DNA of 17,017 nt from Candidatus Bathyarchaeota archaeon. GTDB taxonomy: Archaea; Thermoproteota; Bathyarchaeia; 40CM-2-53-6. A model generated the notes under the pieces. It worked only from the letters and a program-made list of their open reading frames with translations, searched no databases and was not told where the DNA came from. This document shows, in pieces, positions 1 through 6,592 of this stretch (position 1 is its first letter; every line of letters starts with the position of its first letter). A program made the position numbers and the translations under genes. The stretch covers positions 2,209 to 19,225 of the forward strand of contig VBBA01000168.1 in NCBI GenBank assembly GCA_005888675.1, written 5' to 3'.

Positions 1-29
1 TCAGGCCTTCATGATTCCTGTTCGCCCTA

Positions 30-926
30 TCACGATGGACTGGAGGATTGATTGATCATTCGTTCCAGTCTATCTCTGACCATTCTAGCGCTCAGATAAG
101 TCGTCTCAGGCAATTTCTCGAGAAACTCTTCGGCTCTGGTTCTGCGATCATTCGTCTGATCGAACAGTTTCCAGCCTTGACTATTCAGGAGCTCTGACTT
201 GGTCAAGGGAAACGTAGCGTCTTCTTTCAGGATCTTCTCGAGTGCGTCCAAACCCGTGTAGTTTGACAGTTTCTGGAACTTGCCGGTGGCGAGGAAGGTT
301 TTCAGTCGCGCAGCGTCACGGTACATTCTGACACCGTGAAATGCTAGTATGCTCTTCTCGAAGCGTGGATTAGAGGCCTTTTCCGCTATCTGTTTTAGCT
401 CATGGTCATCAAACTCGTAAATGTTTTCCTCACCCTTCCCAAACAAGCGCGTGTAAAGAATCCCAGATTCTACCATTGGCTCCTCGTCGCGAGAAATGTC
501 CACGCAATGGATAGCATCATTCCTTTCGAGGATCTCCAGGAGCTCACTGGTTGGAGCCGAGCCTCTAACCTCGACAGCAACCCTCGTCGCTTTGGAATGA
601 AAATCTGAGAAGAATCTCTCAAGACCTGAGACTGTGCGTACTCCAGAATCGTGCAGAAGGACAGTTAAGACGGTTGCTTCGAGGATCTTGCAAGTTCGCT
701 GGACAGATTCTAGGAACATCTCCCTCTTCTCATCGTCAACAAGTTTGTTCCCACAATAGTGGTCCACAAGCTTCCTATTACATCGCACCGAGAACTCAAA
801 GCTAGTTGGAACGATCCGTTTCCAACCAAGCAACGTCCGGAACCCTTTCGAATATGCTCGAAGGCTACCCTCATGTGGAATGAGGAAGTAGGCCCATCCA
901 CCAGCTCCTACCCGTAAAAGACCCAT
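30..926 (-). CDS. DUF72 family protein, degenerate paralogue
   Basis: 298 residues from an ATG, preceded by a weak purine-rich site. The N-terminus (GVGAGGWAY-like, residues 6-13) matches the GTSGWxY opening of the DUF72 TIM-barrel family. FEFSVRCNRKLV (43-54) matches the family's FxFxxKxP segment, and VAVEVRG (116-122) matches the conserved AIEFR strand with Glu119. The usual W-x-G-x-FYP after the opening is absent, and so is the later NN-H-x-G-x-A-x-NA motif that the divergent neighbour keeps. It is therefore a diverged paralogue. DUF72 members are often compared with AP-endonuclease-like TIM barrels, but their reaction is not established, so I assign no activity. It sits head to head with the canonical DUF72 gene at 1015, with 88 bases between them. 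Confidence 0.75.
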   Translation of the reverse strand: MGLLRVGAGGWAYFLIPHEGSLRAYSKGFRTLLGWKRIVPTSFEFSVRCNRKLVDHYCGNKLVDDEKREMFLESVQRTCKILEATVLTVLLHDSGVRTVSGLERFFSDFHSKATRVAVEVRGSAPTSELLEILERNDAIHCVDISRDEEPMVESGILYTRLFGKGEENIYEFDDHELKQIAEKASNPRFEKSILAFHGVRMYRDAARLKTFLATGKFQKLSNYTGLDALEKILKEDATFPLTKSELLNSQGWKLFDQTNDRRTRAEEFLEKLPETTYLSARMVRDRLERMINQSSSPS

Positions 927-989
927 ATGATTCCTGCACTCAATCCAGAGCTGTTCGAAACATTCACATTATGATAGGAGTTCGCCTAA

Positions 990-1001
990 TCTAAGCTTAG
1001 A
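990..1001. repeat. 12-bp perfect palindrome in the divergent DUF72 intergenic region
   Basis: TCTAAGCTTAGA is a perfect palindrome lying two bases before the ribosome-binding site of the downstream DUF72 gene. It sits in the 88-base gap between two divergent paralogues, so it could be an operator or part of a promoter. No clear TATA box was found beside it, so the role is inference. Confidence 0.35.
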
Positions 1002-1003
1002 GT

Positions 1004-1008
1004 GGAGG
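1004..1008 (+). promoter_or_regulatory. Shine-Dalgarno site that decides the start of the DUF72-SWIM gene
   Basis: GGAGG ends directly against an ATG at 1009, leaving no spacer. It lies 6 bases before a second in-frame ATG at 1015. Only the second ATG has workable spacing, and it gives the usual family opening MGQVLLGTSGWSY. Confidence 0.6.
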
Positions 1009-1014
1009 ATGAAA

Positions 1015-2205
1015 ATGGGACAGGTACTCCTTGGAACATCGGGTTGGTCATATCAAGAATGGGTCGGGGTCTTCTACCCAACCTCGACCGAGAGCAAGCT
1101 GAAACATTACACCCGAGTTTTCCCCACGGCTGAAGTGGACTCAACATTCTACGCCATGCCCCAGCCAGGCGTCGTCCAAGGATGGGAAAGATACTCCCCC
1201 AAAGATTTCGCGTTTGCAGCAAAGCTACCGAAGACCGTGACACACGACCTCCTCAAACAGTTAGGCCCCGAAATTGAGAAAGAGATGGACAAATTCGCTG
1301 AATTGATGATGCCATTGAACAACAGCGGCAAGCTCGCTTGTCTCCTCATCCAACTCCCTCCATCCTACAAGTACGACGTTGAACATCTTGATCAATTCCT
1401 CGCACTATTACCACACGGATACAAGTATGCGATCGAGTTCCGACACAAATCCTGGCTACAACCCCAAACATGGAAGATCCTCTCACGCTACGGCGTCGCA
1501 TACACTATCGTAGACGAACCATTGCTTCCACCCGATATCCATGTAACTGCAGACTTTGCCTATCTGCGATGGCACGGCCACGGACAAAATCCCTGGTACG
1601 ATTATCATTACGCGGACAAGGAACTTGAGGACTGGATGCCTAAGATTGAGGAGATACAATCTTCCACGAAGACCATGTACGGTTACTTCAACAACCACTT
1701 TCACGGCTACGCCGTCGAAAATGCTCTCAAGGTCCTACGAATGCTTGGCAAACTAACTCAGGAACAACAGGAGGCACTGGACAGGGCAGAGACGCACCTA
1801 GGCAAGAAGCCCTCCGCGACGGCGGGACTCGGAAAATGGCTAGACCCAAGCGGGCCAAAGGCCAAGATAGTCGATCAACTTACGGATCTCATGGGGGGCC
1901 CTAGAGTTGAAAGAGCAATGTCGATAGGTGACGACGAAGTCAAGATCAAACAAGCCGATTCCAGCATCATACTGGCAAAAGTTCGAGACTATACTATCAC
2001 AATGGAGATGAGATCGAGGACCATTTTGCATGACTGTGGAGACTGGGAGAGATCAATCGAGACCAGGCAATTATGCAAACATATCGGACGTCTCCTGTTG
2101 ACGATCCCGGACCCACTTGCCACAGAATGGATCTCAAAAATACGCTCAGATCTAGAGGAATGGAACTTCAAGAAACCAGAAAAGTCGAGAGTGCCAAACG
2201 ACTAG
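1015..2205 (+). CDS. DUF72 family protein with C-terminal SWIM-like zinc motif
   Basis: 396 residues from the ATG at 1015, chosen over the ATG at 1009 because of Shine-Dalgarno spacing. Residues 1-245 form a full DUF72 domain: GTSGWSY (7-13), FYP (20-22), AEVDSTFY (39-46), FAFAAKLP (65-72), AIEFRHKSW (139-147), YLRWHG (183-188) and YFNNHFHGYAVENAL (224-238). Most DUF72 proteins end near here. This one continues for about 150 residues that include an H-x-C...C-x-H cluster (His339, Cys341, Cys354, His356) within HDCGDW...LCKHIGRLLL. That resembles a SWIM zinc finger (CxC...CxH) with the first Cys replaced by His. SWIM domains usually bind DNA or protein, so a nucleic-acid role is possible but unproven. 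The DUF72 reaction itself is unknown. Confidence 0.85.
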   Translation: MGQVLLGTSGWSYQEWVGVFYPTSTESKLKHYTRVFPTAEVDSTFYAMPQPGVVQGWERYSPKDFAFAAKLPKTVTHDLLKQLGPEIEKEMDKFAELMMPLNNSGKLACLLIQLPPSYKYDVEHLDQFLALLPHGYKYAIEFRHKSWLQPQTWKILSRYGVAYTIVDEPLLPPDIHVTADFAYLRWHGHGQNPWYDYHYADKELEDWMPKIEEIQSSTKTMYGYFNNHFHGYAVENALKVLRMLGKLTQEQQEALDRAETHLGKKPSATAGLGKWLDPSGPKAKIVDQLTDLMGGPRVERAMSIGDDEVKIKQADSSIILAKVRDYTITMEMRSRTILHDCGDWERSIETRQLCKHIGRLLLTIPDPLATEWISKIRSDLEEWNFKKPEKSRVPND

Positions 2206-2346
2206 CTATAACATCACACAAGGCGACAATTCTGCGGAGTCGTCGATGTCGTTCCTTCAATCCAGAACAGGATTGGACCATGATAGATCGAGAAAAGTGT
2301 AATAAAGGATCATACCGAGGCTGCTTCTAAGAGAGATACCAGATCC

Positions 2347-2652
2347 ATGGCGCACTATGATCCTAAAGATAGGATGAAACGGCACGTCAGAGCTTTCATC
2401 TACCTTTCCACGTCCCTCGGGAAGGAGTCGCAAGTTGCCGATGCACTTTGGCAAATGGAGGAAGTCAAAGAGGTACACATTATTCCGGGCCAACACGATA
2501 TCGTCGCAGTTGTCGATGTTCCTCGGCACTTTCTAGAGCCGGACCCACAGAGCATTTACTGGTTCATGCTGGACCGCATTAAGGGAATACCCGACATTGT
2601 CAATACAGACACTCTAATACCGATACTGTCAATGTCCAAGTGGTCCAACTAG
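2347..2652 (+). CDS. Stand-alone Lrp/AsnC effector-binding (RAM) domain protein
   Basis: 101 residues. VRAFIYLSTSLGKESQVADAL followed by EEVKEVHIIPGQHDIVAVVDV is the beta-alpha-beta pattern of the AsnC/Lrp ligand-binding domain (RAM, ACT-like). There is no N-terminal helix-turn-helix, so it belongs to the stand-alone RAM class. These form oligomers that can bind amino acids and may partner with full-length Lrp regulators. The start is either the ATG at 2347 or the ATG at 2374 (MKRHVRAF); the second is nearer the usual family length. A weak TATA-like TAATAAAG lies about 45 bases before the first ATG. It stands alone between the DUF72 gene and the phosphoribosyltransferase. The ligand cannot be read from the sequence. 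Confidence 0.8.
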   Translation: MAHYDPKDRMKRHVRAFIYLSTSLGKESQVADALWQMEEVKEVHIIPGQHDIVAVVDVPRHFLEPDPQSIYWFMLDRIKGIPDIVNTDTLIPILSMSKWSN

Positions 2653-2852
2653 ATCACTCTCACGGAGAATTCTTCCGCAACTATTCGCCGGGGCAGCATT
2701 AGCCTTTTTCTAGAAGGCGGCCACATGATAGGCTGCTATGATGTGGACTGACCTGCACCGAGGAGCCTCAAAACCCCTATGAAGAGATGCATCTCCACTG
2801 AGCAAACAAGAACCCGGAAAGACGGAGTATCAACTGCTGAATCCTCCAAAGG

Positions 2853-2858
2853 CTTAAG
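2853..2858 (+). promoter_or_regulatory. Possible TATA-like element for the phosphoribosyltransferase operon
   Basis: CTTAAG within GGCTTAAGCG lies about 38 bases before the TTG start at 2894. A transcript starting about 26 bases downstream would have a leader of roughly 12 bases. The match is weak. The rest of the 241-base gap (2653-2893) shows no RNA gene or convincing open reading frame, only a short T-run at 2705-2709 that may end the upstream transcript. Confidence 0.3.
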
Positions 2859-2893
2859 CGAATACGGGAGAATTACACGCAAAAGCGAGTAAA

Positions 2894-3484
2894 TTGCCGG
2901 AGCCCAAGTACGTAGCCCCTTCATGGGATGAGATCTACGATCTAATGGTTGGCATCGGCAGAAAGGTCAAGGAATCGGGATTCAAACCCGACGTTATCGT
3001 GGGAGTCTCTCGCGGCGGATGGCCTCCGGCCCGCATAATGAGTGATCTACTCAGCAATCCAAACCTCGCCAACATGAAGGTGGAATTCTACAAGGACATT
3101 GGAGTACGATCCATGAGACCGAGGATAACCCAACCCGTCACCGCCGACGTCCAGAACCAGAAGGTATTGGTCGTAGATGATGTCGCTGACTCCGGGCTAA
3201 GCCTCAGAGCAGTGAGGAACCATCTCCGGCATAAGAGGACTGATGAGGTCAGAGTATGCACGATCTACTACAAACCCCACAGCATCTATATCCCGGACTA
3301 CTTTGCGAAGAAAACGTCTAGCTGGATCATCTTTCCATGGGAAAGGTTGGAAACCATTCGACTACTTTCCAAGAAATTAGGAGCGAACAACTCACATCTA
3401 GCCAGCAAGATTGTGAAGGAGCTCAAGGGGAGCGGACTCCGGCCGAAACTAGTCAGACGACTGCTATCGATAGCCGACCCATGA
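2894..3484 (+). CDS. Phosphoribosyltransferase (COG2236-like)
   Basis: 196 residues from a TTG start. An in-frame TAA at 2855 blocks any further extension, and no ATG or GTG is available nearby. VIVGVSRGGWPPARIMSDLL (35-54) is the PRTase substrate-loop strand. VLVVDDVADSGLSL (91-104) is the PRPP-binding motif with the paired acidic residues and the small-residue loop. The family transfers phosphoribosyl from PRPP to a purine base or related acceptor in the cytoplasm. The length and the short hood region match the archaeal COG2236 xanthine/hypoxanthine-like group, but the base is not predictable. Its TGA overlaps the ATG of the KEOPS gene, so the two genes are translationally coupled in one operon. 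Confidence 0.88.
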   Translation: MPEPKYVAPSWDEIYDLMVGIGRKVKESGFKPDVIVGVSRGGWPPARIMSDLLSNPNLANMKVEFYKDIGVRSMRPRITQPVTADVQNQKVLVVDDVADSGLSLRAVRNHLRHKRTDEVRVCTIYYKPHSIYIPDYFAKKTSSWIIFPWERLETIRLLSKKLGANNSHLASKIVKELKGSGLRPKLVRRLLSIADP

Positions 3485-4047
3485 TAGAAAGCAAGCTAGA
3501 CGGATTCATCCTCAGCGTTTTAGGTTTCACGAATGCCATTATTCCTAGCCCTGACGTAGCCCTAGAAGAGTTGAGACGCAAATTTGTAGACTCGGAAATT
3601 CAGATGATGCGGGCAGACCGAATAGCCGGACTCGAACACCTTTCCTTTGCAGCCGAAAACGCTGTCCGAGCAGTTAGGCAAGGACGTGGAAGATCAAAGA
3701 GCGTCGCGATGGAGACGCTGCTTTTCACGTCCGGGCAGAGGCAAATCTCCAAGGCAATTGAAAGACTAGGCGTAACTCCGCACACAAGGGAAGTCGTGAT
3801 CACAATCTTCTCAAGACAATCTCCCAGCGAAGATGAGGCGAACGCGCGTGTGCAGTCCGTATTTGAGGGAAAGAGGTCCGACGCGGTCATCGAAATAGTG
3901 TCAGGAAAGAAAATCAAAGAACTCTGCAGGTCATTTGGGATTTCCCCAGAGGAGTTGGCCGCGGCTCGGCTTCCATCAGAGAGCGTTAACAGCCTAGTCA
4001 AACGCCTGATATTGGAACGCTCGGCGCTCCTTTCAACCGGCACCTAG
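3481..4047 (+). CDS. cgi121: KEOPS complex subunit Cgi121
   Basis: 188 residues from the ATG at 3481, whose ATGA overlaps the stop of the phosphoribosyltransferase. The reading frame is open further upstream to 3337, but that part lies inside the phosphoribosyltransferase gene and is not needed for the family fold. METLLFTSGQRQISKAIERL (77-96) is the hallmark Cgi121 segment (E-x-L-[LY]-x-S-G-x-R-Q-I-x-x-A-I). Cgi121 binds Bud32 in KEOPS, which transfers threonylcarbamoyl to A37 of ANN-decoding tRNAs (t6A), and it helps recruit the tRNA 3' end. Its last 50 bases overlap the convergent THUMP gene. The tsaC gene for the first step of the same pathway lies 545 bases further on, on the other strand. 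Confidence 0.87.
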   Translation: MIESKLDGFILSVLGFTNAIIPSPDVALEELRRKFVDSEIQMMRADRIAGLEHLSFAAENAVRAVRQGRGRSKSVAMETLLFTSGQRQISKAIERLGVTPHTREVVITIFSRQSPSEDEANARVQSVFEGKRSDAVIEIVSGKKIKELCRSFGISPEELAAARLPSESVNSLVKRLILERSALLSTGT

Positions 4048-4582
4048 ATAGACGCTTCTCCGGCTCAACAGCCAAGACATCATCGGTCGATAGCACTGAG
4101 ACGCCTGCGAGGTCTCCCATTATTTCGACGAGTATGACTTTGGAGGGCTTCATCAGATCAACCTTTCGCGGAACATGCTTGGCCACCTCGTCAATCAGCT
4201 CTTTCGATACGAGCCTACTGTGTCTCTTTTGCACGGAAATACGGAATGTTTCGCCCTCTCGGACATCTGAAGCGAGTTCATCGACCGCCTCACAAACTCT
4301 CGCTATATCGGATTGGACGACGCGCATAATCGGTTTGATTTTGAGAATGTACCGAAATTGCCACGGTTTCTCGGAAAGGATAGGCCTAAGCTTCCGAACC
4401 ACTTGCACCGGATCGATTGCTGTCTTGGCAACTGTCAGACCGCTGACAGGGGTCAGGCCGGTTTCAACGGTTATGTCCCTGAGCTCTTTCAATAGGTAAC
4501 GCAGCTCCGAACCAGCCTCACGCTCGTTGCCACGCGCACTAGATACGAGTAGATTGAAGTCCTTCAACAGATCTGATGTCAC
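3998..4582 (-). CDS. THUMP domain protein, Tan1-like (tRNA ac4C cofactor)
   Basis: 194 residues from a GTG start, 9 bases after the stop of tsaC, so the two form an operon. The N-terminal segment DFNLLVSSARGNEREAGSEL is typical of the archaeal Tan1/COG1818 group. A THUMP domain follows at about residues 60-165, including WQFRYILKIKPIMRVV (74-89), ETFRISVQKRHS (111-122) and KVILVEIMGDLAGVSVL (148-164). In eukaryotes Tan1 delivers tRNA to the acetyltransferase Kre33/NAT10 to make ac4C12, and the archaeal family is inferred to work with TmcA-like enzymes. THUMP binds the tRNA acceptor end. There is no catalytic domain. The C-terminal 16 codons overlap cgi121 on the opposite strand. Confidence 0.82.
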   Translation of the reverse strand: MTSDLLKDFNLLVSSARGNEREAGSELRYLLKELRDITVETGLTPVSGLTVAKTAIDPVQVVRKLRPILSEKPWQFRYILKIKPIMRVVQSDIARVCEAVDELASDVREGETFRISVQKRHSRLVSKELIDEVAKHVPRKVDLMKPSKVILVEIMGDLAGVSVLSTDDVLAVEPEKRLSRCRLKGAPSVPISGV

Positions 4583-4591
4583 CGAAATAGA

Positions 4592-5221
4592 CTACTCAGA
4601 CTCCACGATCGGACAATATCTGAGGATTGACTCTATTGAGATTGCACCTTCTCTCAGTACCAAGCAGCCCTCACTCGTTACGCGAACAACTGTAGACTCT
4701 TTGCCCGACTTGCAAGGTCCTCCATCGAGCACGACATCGATTTCTTCTCCTAGACTAGTGAGAACCTCATCGGCGGTAGTAGCAGCTGGCATTCCCGAAA
4801 TATTGGCACTTGTTCCAACAAGTGACGAGCTACAACCTCGAATGAGTCGTAAGGTGTCCTCCCTATTCGGCACGCGGAGCCCAATCAATCCCTCGGATGA
4901 TACTTCGCGTGGAAATTCCGACGCCGAGGGCACGACGAGAGTGAGTCCGCCCGGCCAGAAATTGTTCGCAAGCTGGACCGCAACCGGATTGAACTGTCCA
5001 AGTTCCTTCGCCGTCTCAGAGCAGTCAACCAAAACAGGCAGGCCACCTCTCAGTCGTCTCTTCGCCTTGACTAATTTCCCAACTGCGGTTGGGTTGAACG
5101 GATTGCAGCCTAGGCCATATACTGTGTCTGTCGGATATGCGACGAGACCACCGTCAGACACAATCTCCGCCGCTCGCCTAATCGACCCTTCATCCATCTT
5201 AAGCAATTTCGCCCTAGCCAA
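4592..5221 (-). CDS. tsaC: L-threonylcarbamoyladenylate synthase (TsaC/Sua5/YrdC family)
   Basis: 209 residues, YrdC domain only, without the extra C-terminal Sua5 domain. Seen are GGLVAYPTDTVYGLGCNP (24-41), KAKRRLRGGLPVLV (52-65), FWPGGLTLVVP (88-98), VGTSANISG (135-143) and ESTVV (175-179), which together form the ATP, threonine and bicarbonate pocket. The enzyme makes threonylcarbamoyl-AMP, the donor that KEOPS uses for t6A37 of tRNA. The TTG at 5221 was kept because a TATA element about 33 bases upstream fits a near-leaderless start. The ATG at 5197 (MDEGSIRRAAEIV) is an equally good alternative for the protein fold. The THUMP gene follows after 9 bases. Confidence 0.93.
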   Translation of the reverse strand: MARAKLLKMDEGSIRRAAEIVSDGGLVAYPTDTVYGLGCNPFNPTAVGKLVKAKRRLRGGLPVLVDCSETAKELGQFNPVAVQLANNFWPGGLTLVVPSASEFPREVSSEGLIGLRVPNREDTLRLIRGCSSSLVGTSANISGMPAATTADEVLTSLGEEIDVVLDGGPCKSGKESTVVRVTSEGCLVLREGAISIESILRYCPIVESE

Positions 5222-5251
5222 CTCTCAAACACTAGGATTGAAAACCGATGC

Positions 5252-5257
5252 TTATAT
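5252..5257. promoter_or_regulatory. Shared TATA element between tsaC and the asparaginase gene
   Basis: TTATAT (reverse ATATAA) is the only strong TATA-like box in the 77-base divergent gap. It is about 33 bases from the tsaC TTG and about 44 bases from the asparaginase ATG. Archaeal initiation about 25-27 bases from the box would give leaders of roughly 7 and 18 bases. One box may serve both directions; the assignment is inference. Confidence 0.5.
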
Positions 5258-5298
5258 CCCGTTTCGGCGCCCGCCGAACTTCCTAGAAGTGAGATCGA

Positions 5299-6237
5299 AT
5301 GAAAAGGCCAACCATAGTCGTTCACGGCGGGGCCGGAAACTGGCCTAGTGATAAGCGCGGGAGGGCCTTAAGGGGCGTTCGACAAGCGGCAGAGAATGGG
5401 TTCGCAATCTTAAAGCAAGGCGGCGGTGCCCTAAGTGCCGTCGAGAAAGCAATACTTTCCCTAGAGGATAATCCGATCTTCAACGCTGGAACAGGTTCGA
5501 CGATGAACCTTGCAGGACGAATAGAAAACGATGCCTCGATAATGGATGGGACTGGACTCGAAAGCGGCTCAGTCGCACTCGTTAACGGAATAAAGAACCC
5601 GATTAAGCTCGCACGCTTGATTATGGAAAAAACCGATCACGTGTTGATAGCCGGAAAGACAGCAAGAATACTAGCTAATGCGTTTGCACTTGAGAAAGCC
5701 GATCTCAGAACAAGCGAAAGGCTTTCGACCTGGAGAAGAGAAAAGAGAATATTTCAAAACGGAAGATCAAGAGACTTCAAAAGAAACTCTGCTCTTCTCG
5801 CGTCGGGCACACTCGGACAAATGGTCGATACAGTGGGAGCGCTGGCGCTGGATTCCCACGGAAGGACTGCAGCAGGAGCTTCCACAGGCGGAATGACCCT
5901 TAAACTGCCCGGAAGAATCGGTGACACTGCCGTGATTGGAGCAGGGCTTTACGCGGACGACCGTCTAGGTGCAGCAACAGCCACGGGAATAGGCGAGCTA
6001 GCGATCAGGATGGTGCTTTCGAAGTCAGCCTGTGATCTTATGAGATCAAAAACGCCACAGGCAGCCTCAACTCAGGTAATCAGATCTGCGAATTCGAGAG
6101 TTGGACGAGGATTGGGCATCATAGCATTGGATAGGAAAGGCCGCTACGGAGCGGCACACAGTACCAAGCACCTTTGCTGGGCGACACTCGATAGCAAAGG
6201 AGGTCTGGCGAGAATGAACGGTCAGCGAGTCCCTTGA
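5299..6237 (+). CDS. Isoaspartyl peptidase / L-asparaginase (plant-type, Ntn-hydrolase)
   Basis: 312 residues. The opening TIVVHGGAGNW (5-15) and NPIFNAGTGSTMN (58-70) followed by ENDASIMDG (76-84) are hallmarks of the plant-type asparaginase family. The proenzyme cleaves itself before a nucleophilic Thr; here this is Thr178 in MVDTVGALALD (175-185). The partner substrate loop GAGLYADDRLGAATATGIGE (214-233) is complete. The mature alpha-beta enzyme hydrolyses isoaspartyl dipeptides (protein damage products) and asparagine in the cytoplasm. The residues between about 130 and 165 form the usual variable linker at the end of the alpha subunit. The ATG at 5299 is preceded by AGTGAG. It diverges from tsaC. 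Confidence 0.93.
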   Translation: MKRPTIVVHGGAGNWPSDKRGRALRGVRQAAENGFAILKQGGGALSAVEKAILSLEDNPIFNAGTGSTMNLAGRIENDASIMDGTGLESGSVALVNGIKNPIKLARLIMEKTDHVLIAGKTARILANAFALEKADLRTSERLSTWRREKRIFQNGRSRDFKRNSALLASGTLGQMVDTVGALALDSHGRTAAGASTGGMTLKLPGRIGDTAVIGAGLYADDRLGAATATGIGELAIRMVLSKSACDLMRSKTPQAASTQVIRSANSRVGRGLGIIALDRKGRYGAAHSTKHLCWATLDSKGGLARMNGQRVP

Positions 6238-6261
6238 TGACGGCGCAATTGAGCGAGAAGG

Positions 6262-6291
6262 CTTTTAAGCCGACAATTTTGCGTTAAGCCG
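6262..6291 (+). promoter_or_regulatory. TATA-like promoter region with 8-bp direct repeat before the small acidic gene
   Basis: CTTTTAAG at 6262-6269 is TATA-like. TTAAGCCG occurs at 6265-6272 and again at 6284-6291, 19 bases apart, so there are two tandem TATA-like copies. Either could drive the TTG start at 6318 with a leader of about 8-26 bases. The repeat might instead be a regulator site. Confidence 0.4.
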
Positions 6292-6317
6292 CATCCTCAA
6301 AAGGGGGCTGGCCAAAA

Positions 6318-6434
6318 TTGCTAGAAAGGACGCAATTTGAGGAGTGGGGAGAAGAGGAGGACTGGGGCGGAGACGATGAATGGGGAGACAATGACTGGGG
6401 CAGTGGCGACGACTCTAACGGCGAAGAGAACTAA
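6318..6434 (+). CDS. Small acidic Trp-Gly-rich protein (38 residues), no known family
   Basis: TTG start, 38 codons, TAA stop; an in-frame TAA at 6285 bounds it upstream. A G-rich site (6302-6307) lies about 11 bases before the start. The product opens LERTQF, and from residue 7 it is almost wholly acidic, with four Trp-Gly units: EEWG, EDWG, DEWG and NDWG. There are sixteen Asp/Glu, four Trp, seven Gly and a single Arg. Such regularity is unlikely by chance, and a TATA-like box precedes it. I recognise no family. The acidic-tryptophan pattern is reminiscent of the disordered eukaryotic protein DSS1/Sem1, which binds partners through similar motifs, but this is an analogy, not proven homology. 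It fills the space between the asparaginase and the surface-protein gene. Confidence 0.55.
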   Translation: MLERTQFEEWGEEEDWGGDDEWGDNDWGSGDDSNGEEN

Positions 6435-6518
6435 GGAATCACTTCTAAGCCCAAGAAGCTACTCTGAGTCTTGATCCGTCGACCGAACAGGATTGATGGT
6501 CGCATCTGTGTTCCCCGG

Positions 6519-6526
6519 TTATAAAC
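6519..6526 (+). promoter_or_regulatory. TATA box for the surface-protein gene
   Basis: TTATAAAC within CCGGTTATAAACAG is a good archaeal TATA box. Initiation about 26 bases downstream would give a leader of roughly 40-45 bases before the ATG at 6593. Nothing else is visible between 6435 and 6592. Confidence 0.5.
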
Positions 6527-6592
6527 AGCTGAGTTACGAGTATCATATGTCGCTCTCAACGATTCTGCTTCTTCATAAGGCGAAGAAGAAAA

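Noticed and set aside
1..29. A possible gene end at the left window edge (stop-like TCA at 1-3)
   Set aside because: Too little sequence to support a coding region.
3337..3480. Upstream extension of the cgi121 frame by 48 codons
   Set aside because: It lies wholly inside the phosphoribosyltransferase gene; the ATG at 3481 gives the normal Cgi121 opening and an ATGA overlap.
4527..5348. Long open frame on the plus strand across tsaC
   Set aside because: It is antisense to a gene with all YrdC motifs, and its product is Ser/Arg-rich without a recognisable pattern.
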